Positions 7,846 through 15,486 of a DNA stretch of 28,822 nt are shown piece after piece. Within the stretch, counting starts at the first letter, position 1. Each line of letters opens with the position of its first letter. The notes beneath the pieces are model-generated. The model made no database searches and was not told the DNA's origin. It was given only the letters and a program-made list of their open reading frames with translations. Source of the stretch: Paulinella micropora (lineage: Eukaryota > Cercozoa > Imbricatea > Euglyphida); the NCBI GenBank assembly GCA_009731375.1, contig BJOX01000202.1, positions 783,531-812,352 on the forward strand, written 5' to 3'. The position numbers and the translations under genes were made by a program.

Positions 7846-8975
7846 TTATGGTGGTGGATGGCAACTTGGCATAGACGGTGGCTTTGGTGGCAGTGGGGGA
7901 GAACATTCCACCTTCTGCTTTTTTCCCACTGGGGACTCAGTCAGGGCTTGAGAGATCCTGTTGGCTTGGGTTTCGCTCTGCTCTACGTAGCGTTCCACCA
8001 CAGTAGCAGACTTGCAGCGTCCAGCGCTAGCACGCTTGAGAGTACCAAAATGTTACTGACACCAGAGTTTGCAGCATGGGTGGCAGCAGAACGACGAAAG
8101 TTGTGAGAAGTGAAGGAAGTGCTATCGGGAAGCTTCAGAAATGATGCAATCTGCCAAGAGACAGAGGCCGTTTTCTTCTTGCCAGCTCCTTGAACAAACT
8201 TCTTGCCTTGCATATTTCAGCCTTAACGTTTGAAAAAACGGGTGCCATTCATGCGTGTAGGATCAGTGTGCGTAATGATAAAATCGATTGCTTCACAGAC
8301 TTTGGGTTCGTCTATGTAGTACTTGCATTGCCCTATATATCAAAACACATTCATAATGTAAAATTTATTTTGAGTTGATAAAATATTTTGGATTAATAAA
8401 AAAAATTCAGCTAGCGCTGGTAAAAAATAAATTTTGTTATATTACCAAGAGATTCACCGTTTGTCTTGCAAGGTACTAATATCACAGTAGCCTGCTTCGA
8501 GTGCTTCTTGCATCCTACTCCATCTTGCATGAACTCCTTGACAGTGACATTCTCAAAAGGCAGACTGTAAGCATCCTCCAGTCTGGCGAAAGTGAAATAC
8601 ATGATGCCTGAGACTAGTACTGCAACTAGAAAAGCTCTTTCAGCTTGCAGAAGCTTCATGTCTTCCGCTGACATATCCCAAAACATCTTGAGTTGCTCAA
8701 GAGTGAACACCTTGGCAGCTCTGGGAGTGTAGCCACGGTTGAATCCCTTGAGCAGCTTTTGAAGTTTCAGCATTTTCTTCAAGCATACATCTTTCTCAAG
8801 TTGAAAAAAGTTGTTGAGCGCAGAATAGATACTCTAAAGTGTATTAGGAGCCTTCTGCTCACTCTCGAAGAGATAGCCAAAGTACTCACACAACACACGC
8901 TCATCCTCGGACAAAGAATGGGACCCAGCGGCATGAGAGAGGCAGTCTTTAACCTCGGACAAAGGCAGTGCAAAA
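7846..8975 (-). pseudogene. Decayed Crypton-type tyrosine recombinase
   Basis: The whole catalytic domain can be followed on the reverse strand. An N-terminal helical part contains LSEDERVLCEYFGYL. A TAG at 8834-8836 interrupts where Trp would be expected. Then come YTPRAAKVFTLEQLKMF, the box with catalytic Arg (FARLEDAYSLPFENV), a 113-nt GT...AG intron (8333-8445) joining in frame, FIITHTDPTRMNGTRFFKR, two stops (8223-8225, 8217-8219), then FTSHNFRRSAATHAANSG holding the His-x-x-Arg motif. A one-base shift near 8045 leads to TLKRASAG and VVERYVEQ with the catalytic Tyr (about 7987). The frame ends at a TAA at 7846 after a Pro/Lys tail. Arg...HxxR...Tyr is the tyrosine-recombinase set, and the surrounding words resemble Cryptons and related host DUF3504 proteins. 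Three stops and a frameshift make it inactive. The upstream limit is uncertain. Confidence 0.85.
8333..8445 (-). other. Intron in the recombinase pseudogene
   Basis: GTAATATAAC...GATATATAG, 113 nt, AT-rich, phase 1. Removing it joins KTNGESLG to QCKYYIDEPKV without breaking the frame. Its presence means this was a spliced gene copy and not a retrocopy. Confidence 0.75.
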
Positions 8976-9579
8976 TAACATAAACTTTTTCTTTTTGAGG
9001 CAGTCTTTAACCAAGCTCGAAAAGCCTTTGAGTGGCAAAGAATGACAGTGAAACGAACTCCCCAAGATTGTTTCCAGTGTAGACGTATCCGGTGGTGACT
9101 CAAAAAAATTTCGAAAAAGTGTATTGTCGACAAATTTACAGTAATTTTTTTTTTGTTTTTTTTTTTGTTTTTTTTTGTTGCCAAATTTGCGTTTAGGACG
9201 CACAAAACGACGATTCTGGCAAGCCTGGAAACGCTATATTTCGTGTCGAGAATTTGTCGAAGTTGGACTGACGAGCTAGGCCCTACAGATTCAGTTTTAG
9301 AGTCAAGTAGTACTAATAATTTTATCTTACGTTAGACAGATGCAATTCATAGCTTTTTTATGATCACTATTACTTAATTTCAGTCCTGAACTTTAGTATT
9401 TCCATAGTATTGCCTTTATTAAGTAACTCATCTTATTTCTCTAGAATGTCTGAACCAACACCTCTCAGTGTCTAACCACACAGTGCCCTTATACAGCCAT
9501 GAATATGAACGAATACGACGTACCTTCATCATACACATAGCTCTCCTCCGGTGGTGTTACCGCCGCCTGAACAAGGCAC
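8976..9579. other. Unique spacer with T-rich tracts, no gene supported
   Basis: Contains two copies of AGGCAGTCTTTAACC (about 8940 and 8999) and T runs near 9145-9180. No coding potential was seen beyond frames that shadow the recombinase. Confidence 0.5.
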
Positions 9580-9785
9580 AAACATGATATCTGGTTTAAA
9601 CGGGATATGGCTTACATCTGGTTGAAAAGGGATATGGCTTACATCTGGTTCAAACGGGATATGGCGTTAGGATATCCAGTTGAAACGAGATCTTACATAT
9701 CGCACACAAACAATACATACGGACAAGACACAAACATGATATCTCGTTCAAACTGTCAAGATCTTACATGTCACACACAAATAAT
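9580..9785. repeat. GATAT-GTTTAAACGG repeat cluster, left
   Basis: A 27-bp unit, GATATGGCTTACATCTGGTT plus CAAACGG or a variant, is tandem at about 9602-9665. GATATC-type words and GTTGAAACGAGAT/CGTTCAAAC follow in both orientations. ACACAAACAATACATAC and ACACACAAATAATACATAC (about 9704-9720 and 9774-9791) form a second pair. The same AAACGGGATAT motif returns at 11100-11345. Confidence 0.75.
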
Positions 9786-10039
9786 ACATACTTAATCATC
9801 TTTGAGCAGTTAATGCTTTGCGGTTTAGACAGAGGTTAGTAGGGTTCTTGGCGGTGAAGCCAAGTGTACGGTCACGATATTAATAAAGAGACAAGTCTGA
9901 ATACAGAGACAATCTTTAATCAGTCATTGCCCTTTGATGAAAGGAAGGAAAAGTGACACGTCACTACTCAAAACTGGAACTACACTAAGTATTCTTGGAA
10001 TGGCCTGTGAGCATCTGGATCCAGTTCAGCATGTACTCG

Positions 10040-10327
10040 GGTTTGAGCAATGTCCAGGGTCCAGTGGACTTCACTCCGGAACACAAGCTGACAGCTGTCA
10101 GCGAGCAGCGCGTCAAAGCCGTCACTGAGGCAAATGCTGGCTTGATCCCGGGGGAGGTGACTGGGAAAGAGCTGGTATGGGGTGCGCCCAGCAAGAAGAG
10201 CGTGAAGGCATCATCAAAGCCAAAAAAGGCTTCCCTCTGGGAAGGCCTCGAACAAGAAAAAAGCACACCCAACATCAACAAGAACCAGCCGCGGGGCCGT
10301 GGAAAGCGGGTGGAGCAAAAAGAGTAG
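10040..10327 (+). other. Possible exon encoding a basic tail, unrecognised
   Basis: An open frame with protein-like composition (QGPVDFTPEHKLTAVSEQR, TGKELVWGAPSKKSVKASS, NQPRGRGKRVEQKE) ends at a TAG at 10325. It has no ATG start in frame. It may be the last exon of a lost or nested gene. I cannot assign it. Confidence 0.2.
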
Positions 10328-10339
10328 TTTCTTTTTTGA

Positions 10340-10450
10340 GGGGGCGGCCTTCTCGGACTTTGACTGTCGGACTGCTCGCTTTAGGTTTGAATGTAGGACT
10401 TGTCGCTTTGGGGGGCGGCTTTGTCGGACTTTGCGTGTTTGAACGCTTTA
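10340..10450. repeat. 71-bp imperfect direct repeat
   Basis: GGGGGCGGCCTTCTCGGACT at 10340 recurs as GGGGGCGGCTTTGTCGGACT at 10411. The sequence between them repeats GTCGGACT/TGTAGGACT and TCGCTTT in the same way. Confidence 0.6.
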
Positions 10451-10659
10451 AGTAGTAGAATTAATGTTAATGATAAAGAGTTTTTACATTAAAAAGCTAT
10501 TTTTAAAACTTTTCAATTTATGTATTACGCAAACGTTCTTGTGTTTATTTAAGTTATGAATTATGAACGAAACTTAATCATCATACTAATAGTTGCAGAT
10601 GTTTCAAGTTGCTTGTCCCTATGTAGGTACTTGGAGTATTCAAGTACTGATCATGAAGA

Positions 10660-10808
10660 ATGATGGCGCGCTGTTGCGGAGAGACTAAAGATGGCCGACG
10701 ATGCAGACGGACCAAGAACATCTTGGAACGTTGGTGTTCAGAAAAAGATCCATGGATGTGCCACGACCATAAGCATCAGAAGTACAGGATCGAGGAATCT
10801 GGACTTAG
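10660..10808 (+). CDS. Exon of a short Cys/His zinc-binding-type protein
   Basis: About 50 residues from ATG 10660 to a likely splice donor (TTAG|GTACGTG at 10808/10809). CCGETKDGRRCRRTKN followed by WCSEKDPWMCHDHKHQ fits the pattern C-x3-T-x2-G-x2-C ... C-x2-H seen in short zinc-binding modules such as DUF5763, which are common in viruses, phages and mobile DNA. Beyond the donor the frame becomes hydrophobic and Pro/Gly-poor, unlike the exon, so I end it there. The downstream exon was not found. A function cannot be inferred. Confidence 0.4.
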
Positions 10809-11099
10809 GTACGTGTACATGTTGCTCTTCTTGGTTACGTATGCATTTATTTGTGCATGATACAGACTTCCTCCAAAACGTATTCTGGCTCAATGTGCGG
10901 CTTTGACAAAAAAGGGGCGATCGATGTTGGCGCAAAAAATACGTTCCATTCGAACAAAGACATTACATATGTAAACAGCATCAAGCATAATTTTATTGAG
11001 TCTCATAAAAATAATTTGTTACATTTTTGTCAAGATTGCTAGATTACAATTTTTAATGTTAATTAATGAATAAGCAGGTTTTCAATTTATTAGGATATT

Positions 11100-11345
11100 A
11101 TATTGGTAATTTGAACAGGATATCTTGTTTGATATCTCGTACATTCAGTCCAAACCGGATATCTTGTTTGAAACTTTGAGGGTTTTTTTTAAATTTTTTT
11201 TAAATTTTTTTATTCCTTTAATATGCAGTTTTAACGAGATATCGATGACCATATGCCGTTGAAATGGGATATTGATCGTAAAAATATCCCGTTTGGTACG
11301 ATCCCGTTGAAACGGGATATCTCGTTTGACAAACGGGATATTTCC
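11100..11345. repeat. GATAT-GTTTAAACGG repeat cluster, right
   Basis: At least eight copies of GATATC or GATAT flanked by GTTTGAAAC/GTTGAAACGGG words in both orientations, including the inverted pair ATATCCCGTTTG and AAACGGGATAT. The motif matches the cluster at 9580-9785, so the two may be subterminal repeats of one element. Confidence 0.7.
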
Positions 11346-11371
11346 ATATCCCGTCTCCCTGTGTGTTGTGT

Positions 11372-11461
11372 ATGTTATGTATGTTATGTATGTTATGTAT
11401 GTTATGTATGTTATGTATGTTATGTATGTATGTTATGTATGTTATGTATGTTATGTATGTT
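11372..11461. repeat. 9-bp minisatellite (GTATGTTAT)
   Basis: About ten head-to-tail copies of a nine-base unit directly in front of the transposase remnant. Confidence 0.9.
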
Positions 11462-11466
11462 AGGTC

Positions 11467-12116
11467 CAGAAGCACTAGTACTGTTACCTTTATTGAACCG
11501 TCGTGCAGTTCCCAAAATATTAACTGATAAATTAAATGTCCAGATGTTTGGACGTAGTAGAGAAGGAACATCTCGTATTATCAAAGAAATCAAAACAATT
11601 ATTCACAGAACATGGGTTCATCTTCTTCGCGGGCATCACTTGCTGTGGGTAACACCGGCACGGTTGCAGACTTTTGTCGATGCAATGGAAGAAAAGACAG
11701 GAGTCCATCTTAATGTTGCATACGTTATTGATTGCAAGATATGGAGACACACAAGACCTACATATAATTAGCGCTGTTACTATTCAGGATGGAAAAAAAC
11801 TCAAGCTTCCAAAGGGCAATCACTTATGGGTCCCGACTCTAGTACTGCTCACTATTTCCAATGGGATATATACTGCTAGGGATCATGACATAACTTTGTA
11901 TAGGCTGTCAGGATTGCAAGCGTTACTTATGGCAACTTTGCTTCCATGGGGCATGCACGCATTCGGTGATTTGGGATAAGTGTCCTGTCTGTTATTCTTA
12001 TTGCTTACATCGGAAGCAATCTTTTAACATTTCAACAATATTTATTTAACAGATGCATGCGCAGGGGCCGAATCACGGTTGAGCGGGGGTTCGGCAAAGT
12101 AGTTGAAAGTATATGA
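11467..12116 (+). pseudogene. Decayed PIF/Harbinger DDE transposase
   Basis: Three consecutive frames carry the family's motifs in order. Frame one (11467-11769) has GPEALVLLPLLNRRAVP, VQMFGRSREGTSRIIKEI and the first acid in AYVIDC. There the frame shifts and the usual DGT...R...NGHK segment is missing. Frame two (to 11976) has DLHIISAVTIQDG, ARDHDITLYRLSGLQ and the second acid in AFGDLG, stopping at a TAA where a Tyr is normally found. Frame three (to the TGA at 12114) has LTFQQYLFN, then GRITVERGFGKVVE with the third acid (codon 12081-12083). The order D, D, E and the surrounding words are those of PIF/Harbinger transposases. The partner Myb/SANT-like gene was not found. The copy is dead, with at least two frame breaks and a deletion. 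Confidence 0.8.
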
Positions 12117-12247
12117 AAATAATGTAAACATGCAGATTGATGTCGCTGTTCTATTAACTAATTGTCACACATGCTTCTATCGAAGTATATATGTTGTCTG
12201 TATTATTAATTTGAATTACTCCTCTCTTTTTATACACATCCAGCTTA

Positions 12248-12544
12248 TTAATTATTTTGAAGCCTCGTTCCGCCAGTCGGCATTTCAACAGATTTCAAAA
12301 CGAACCTAAACTTATCCATATTGGTTCCCTTGTCGTCTGTATAAAGGCCTTCGTTGCTTTGAAATAATGCCGACAGTCTTTCTAAAACATCGCTGACAGA
12401 AATCTTGTTAAGCTTTTTCAAACCAGTAGATACTGCTCCATAGTAATCTACAAACTTGATACTTAGACTTACCATATTGCCTTGTCTCTGTCTTTTAATA
12501 AAGTCGCTCAGTATTATCTCAATAAACTTTACTACATCTTCCAT
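12248..12544 (-). CDS. Small unknown protein of the element's right arm
   Basis: 98 residues, intact, AT-rich codon use like the integrase gene. Motifs are LSIKFVDYYGAVSTGLKKL, VLERLSALFQSNEG and the C-terminal FRFVLKSVEMPTGGTR. A LER...QSN...VEMP-GGTR string recalls a conserved segment in transposon-associated proteins of invertebrates, but I cannot name the family. It is the innermost of three reverse-strand genes reading inward from the right inverted repeat. Confidence 0.5.
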   Translation of the reverse strand: MEDVVKFIEIILSDFIKRQRQGNMVSLSIKFVDYYGAVSTGLKKLNKISVSDVLERLSALFQSNEGLYTDDKGTNMDKFRFVLKSVEMPTGGTRLQNN

Positions 12545-12637
12545 ACTGAATGAAGTAAAGTTGCATCTAATCCTAACCCAATACAGGCTTTCATTAACAC
12601 CTAGAATGTGCTTCTTTCTGTCAACGTGCTTGATTTC

Positions 12638-12946
12638 TTAGTTTCCGTATCGCATTAAGTCTTTCACCTTTTCTTTTCTTTCTCTCACTTTCGCTTCAAA
12701 CACTTTCTCTTCCAAAATAGGCGGTAATGGTGGTGCTACTGGAATAGCATGATGCTCAAAGTAAACAGCACCTCTTACTCGGTTCAAGTAATTTTGGGCC
12801 GTTGTTGTATCCACCTTATACTTTCTCGTCTTCGGTATTATATACAGCACATCTTGACCCCTGACCCTTTTGATTTCATAATTAATTTTTTGTTCCCTAA
12901 ATCTGTCCAACCTATACTGAATACCGTTGTAAGTATGTGTCTCCAT
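12638..12946 (-). CDS. Small unknown protein of the element's right arm
   Basis: 102 residues, intact, starting METHTYNGIQYRLDRFREQ. The N-terminal half alternates charged and beta-prone residues (INYEIKRVRGQDVLYIIPK). A Pro-rich patch (AIPVAPPLPPILEEK) follows, then a basic helix. A TATATATA lies 13-20 nt before the ATG, too close for an ordinary TATA-to-start spacing plus leader. No family is recognised. It lies 93 nt upstream of the gene at 12248-12544 in the same orientation, suggesting a shared set of element genes. Confidence 0.5.
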   Translation of the reverse strand: METHTYNGIQYRLDRFREQKINYEIKRVRGQDVLYIIPKTRKYKVDTTTAQNYLNRVRGAVYFEHHAIPVAPPLPPILEEKVFEAKVRERKEKVKDLMRYGN

Positions 12947-12958
12947 CGTTAGTCAGTG

Positions 12959-12966
12959 TATATATA
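12959..12966 (-). promoter_or_regulatory. TATATATA promoter-like motif
   Basis: Lies directly before the ATG at 12946 on the reverse strand. Placement is like that of AT-rich promoters in virus-like elements. Confidence 0.35.
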
Positions 12967-13038
12967 GGAAAATAAAGTTTTCAAAAATTAAAATTAATTA
13001 TCTCAATCGTCTGCCCCCGCCGTGGTCCGCCGTGTGCT

Positions 13039-13060
13039 CCCCGTGTCTATATATACGGGG
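13039..13060. promoter_or_regulatory. Inverted repeat with a TCTATATAT loop
   Basis: CCCCGT (13039-13044) pairs with ACGGGG (13055-13060) around a loop GTCTATATAT. It lies in a GC-rich island between two element genes. It could be a promoter or a transcript-end hairpin. Confidence 0.4.
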
Positions 13061-13098
13061 GGCCCTATGTTTAGATGGAAATTAGGGCGGGGCGGGCT

Positions 13099-13137
13099 GA
13101 AAGGGGCTCTGCCCCTTTCAAACCCCACAGTGGGGTT
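13099..13137. terminator. Twin perfect hairpins at the end of the zinc-finger gene
   Basis: Hairpin 1 has a 9-bp perfect stem GAAAGGGGC (13099-13107) / GCCCCTTTC (13111-13119) with loop TCT. Hairpin 2, directly beside it, has an 8-bp perfect stem AACCCCAC (13121-13128) / GTGGGGTT (13130-13137). The stop codon of the reverse-strand gene ending at 13118 lies between them. Transcript-end hairpins are known in mimivirus-type viruses, which makes a terminator or 3'-processing role likely. Confidence 0.55.
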
Positions 13138-13462
13138 GTAGGAGTTTACCCCTACTGTGAATTTTTGATTTCATATGTCTTGCTTTGCTACTCCTATTTA
13201 TTTCAGCTCCGAATTCACACTTGAATGTTTTCTTCTTCCAATTCTTTTTCTTTTCTTTTTTGATTTCTTTTGTTTCCTTATCATAATTAACTTTCCATTC
13301 ATCATACTTTGGTTTTACTTTTTCCTCGTTGTATTTCTTTGCTTCTTCCATTGCTTGTTCTTGGGATCTTCGTTTTCCAATAGTAAAACTCTTACATATC
13401 GTTTTACCTCTTTCTCTCCATTGAATTTTTACCATCGGCCTCTTTTCATTATTCTTTATCAT
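13118..13462 (-). CDS. AP2-like plus degenerate C2H2 zinc-finger protein
   Basis: 114 residues, intact, outermost gene of the right arm. Residues about 8-45 (PMVKIQWRERGKTICKSF, then KRRSQEQAMEEAKKYNEE) follow the pattern of AP2/ERF-like DNA-binding domains: a short beta sheet with W/R contacts, then a helix with paired Ala. A Lys/Glu linker follows. The end, TFKCEFGAEINRSSKARHMKSKIHS, shortened here to its key residues Cys, His and His, looks like a C2H2 finger in which the second Cys is replaced by Gly. AP2-like domains occur in homing endonucleases, viruses and mobile elements. It probably binds the element's DNA; this is inferred from the fold pattern only. Confidence 0.55.
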   Translation of the reverse strand: MIKNNEKRPMVKIQWRERGKTICKSFTIGKRRSQEQAMEEAKKYNEEKVKPKYDEWKVNYDKETKEIKKEKKKNWKKKTFKCEFGAEINRSSKARHMKSKIHSRGKLLQPHCGV

Positions 13463-13586
13463 AATACATCCTTTTGAAATTTTAAACCTACACTTGTAGC
13501 AGTTTTTGTGTGTCTTCGTTTGTCATCCTGTATGTGTCTATATTTTTATGACTTTAATTTAAAGTATTAAAATGTAACGGTTTCAA

Positions 13587-13680
13587 TTGCCATTTTGTCC
13601 CGTGCGGGCCGGCCGGTGTGTGTCTCTGGTGGCGGGGTGTGTGTATTGGAAAACTGTCTTGAAGTGGCCCCCTATACTAC

Positions 13681-13681
<1 letters not shown>
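13587..13681 (-). repeat. Right terminal inverted repeat, 95 bp
   Basis: Reverse complement of 909-1003 with two mismatches. Ends CCCCCTATACTACT-3' at 13681. Confidence 0.95.

Positions 13682-13687
<6 letters not shown>
13682..13687. repeat. Target-site duplication, right copy (CTATCT)
   Basis: Same six bases as 903-908, directly abutting the right inverted repeat. This is also the start of a CTAT microsatellite. Confidence 0.6.
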
Positions 13688-13727
<40 letters not shown>

Positions 13728-13732
13728 CTCTA

Positions 13733-13826
<94 letters not shown>
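13688..13826. repeat. CTAT/CT microsatellite
   Basis: CTAT array with a CT-rich centre. Together with the two to three CTAT units left of 909, it shows the element entered a CTAT repeat or lies beside one. Confidence 0.95.
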
Positions 13827-14084
13827 CTTGAGGTGTCACTGACCCTCCCTTGGGCTTGATGTTTTGAAATGGGTGCCATCTGTCGACAGACAGAGAATTA
13901 GGGGATGGTGTGGGTGTGCTGGGCCCGTGGTGGGGTGCCTTATGTGTGCCTAGCCATACGCCTATGAGTCACATGCCGAAATAGCGACGGGAAGCACAAT
14001 CCTGTTCCCTCAGGGTGCCCTTTCTCGCTTGTTGAGCCCGGAATAAAACCCACAGTGCTCTGTCGGTTTATACTAGACTGTCGA
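13827..14084. other. Unique spacer before an assembly gap
   Basis: No gene recognised. It might contain upstream exon or promoter sequence of the gene that follows the gap. Confidence 0.4.
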
Positions 14085-14343
14085 NNNNNNNNNNNNNNNN
14101 NNNNNNNNNNNNNNNNNNNNNNNNNNNNNNNNNNNNNNNNNNNNNNNNNNNNNNNNNNNNNNNNNNNNNNNNNNNNNNNNNNNNNNNNNNNNNNNNNNNN
14201 NNNNNNNNNNNNNNNNNNNNNNNNNNNNNNNNNNNNNNNNNNNNNNNNNNNNNNNNNNNNNNNNNNNNNNNNNNNNNNNNNNNNNNNNNNNNNNNNNNNN
14301 NNNNNNNNNNNNNNNNNNNNNNNNNNNNNNNNNNNNNNNNNNN
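14085..14343. other. Assembly gap (259 N)
   Basis: Run of N that removes the start of the following gene. Confidence 1.
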
Positions 14344-14668
14344 ACTGCTACTGCTACTACTACTACTGCGGTGGCCCAGCCATGCGTACCTGTCAAGGTG
14401 CAAAAGCCTGTTGCAGCTACTGCTACTGTGGCCCGACCATCCGTACCAAGTGTCAAGGTGGAACGGCCTATTGCTACTGCTGCACTTGCTACTGTTTCTA
14501 CTACTACTGCTGAGGCCCGACCATCCGTACCAAGTGTGAAGGTGGAACAGCCTATTGCTACTGCTGCCACTGCTACTGTTTCTACTACTACTGCTGAGGC
14601 CCGCGGCCGCTCATCCGTTCCAGTCAAGGGGCAACAGCCGACTGCTGCTGCTGCTACTACTACTACTG

Positions 14669-14745
<77 letters not shown>

Positions 14746-15486
14746 GCTACTTCTGTGGGCCAGGCCCACCCATCCGTACCTGTCGTGCATGCGCAACAGT
14801 CTACTGAGATCAAGGTGGAACAGCATATTACGGAAGAGCCTCAAGATCTATTCACGAAAGTTTTGGAGTGGCAAAGTCTGTGTCGTAATCCCAACAAGCT
14901 GCAGGCAGTCAACACACAACTTCAAGAAATGGATCTAGCCGCTCTAGGATTGCTTTGCGCAGCAGATTTTCGCTGTTATGGCTGGCCTGAGGTATTTTAC
15001 GTTGGTAGTGCAATGGATGTGAAATTATGTGCCGAAAACGTGAGCAGCAAGAGCCAAGTTTCGATTCATATTTTTGGTGTAAGTGAGAAACGCAAAAGCA
15101 GCGCAAAGCCATGGTACGCTGAAGACTTGGTTTCGAAAAAGTTTGCACCATCCTGGGTGCTAAAGAAAAGGTTTCATCAGTCAAAGCTGCCAGGAGAAAT
15201 AGTGGCATGGGAGTGTCCTGATGATGAAAAGTACGAAAAATTCGAAGTTACTATTGAAGCGCAATTTGTCCTCATCGATTCGTTTACGTTGAACCAGGAC
15301 AGCCAAATGAACAGCAAGGATAAGGCTGATTTGATCCAAAAACTCAAAGAAGAATCAACAAGTGCAGATTCTGAGTCTGATGAAACGTCAGAGTCAGCGT
15401 CAGAGGATGCATCTGACAGTGCTGATTCAGATAACGAGAAGAAAGGCAGCCGCTTTGGGAATGAGGAAGACAGTGACTCTGAGTGA
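14344..15486 (+). CDS. Repeat-rich protein with poly-Thr tract and acidic tail, 5' partial
   Basis: The frame is open from the gap to a TGA at 15484; there is no start codon in view. Part one (to about 14640) is a tandem 28-residue (84-bp) repeat with consensus words VEQPIATAATATVSTTTAEA and RPSVPSVK, ending in variants. Part two (about 14645-14750) is an Ala/Thr tract encoded by GCT and ACT triplets, with some 25 consecutive Thr. Part three (about 14800-15330) is a unique globular region (FTKVLEWQSLCRNPNKLQ, GLLCAADFRCYGWPEVFYVG, KPWYAEDLVSKKFAPSWVLK, VTIEAQFVLIDSF) of no family known to me. Part four is an Asp/Ser/Glu tail suited to casein kinase 2 phosphorylation. KVEQ words resemble SUMO sites (psi-K-x-E). 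This suggests a nuclear, possibly chromatin-associated protein; that is inference. The gene is convergent with the SET/DUF7869-like gene. Confidence 0.75.
14672..14745 (+). repeat. In-frame ACT trinucleotide expansion
   Basis: Nearly pure ACT repeat read as poly-Thr within the open frame. The opposite phases would give poly-Leu or poly-Tyr, but only the Thr frame continues into non-repetitive protein. Confidence 0.9.

Larger units (their letters stand above)
909..13681. mobile_element. Polinton-like / Maverick-type integrated element, composite
   Basis: The 12,773-bp segment is bounded by 95-bp inverted repeats beginning 5'-AG and ending CT-3', with CTATCT on both flanks. Its left arm encodes an rve-type integrase of the kind found in Polintons, virophages and Polinton-like viruses. 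Genes at both ends lie in AT-rich DNA (roughly 909-3560 and 12230-13681). The interior is less AT-rich and carries decayed transposons of other classes, so the element seems to have collected nested insertions. No protein-primed DNA polymerase, FtsK/HerA ATPase, protease or capsid gene is recognisable. It is either a heavily reduced derivative or a smaller element type that shares only the integrase. Borders are directly visible; family assignment is inferred from the integrase and termini. Confidence 0.8.

Noticed and set aside
8222-8244. Second very short intron in the recombinase pseudogene
   Set aside because: A GT...AG pair exists but only about 22 nt apart, too short for splicing; two in-frame stops explain the region better.
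9602-9665. CRISPR-like regular repeat
   Set aside because: Units are head-to-tail without unique spacers and the setting is eukaryotic.
9985-10281. Reverse-strand 98-residue frame
   Set aside because: Opposite frame has the more protein-like composition, and this one shows no motif.
14073-14844. Reverse-strand Val/Ser-rich frames opposite the ACT repeat
   Set aside because: Shadows of the trinucleotide repeat; the plus frame alone continues into non-repetitive protein with an acidic tail.
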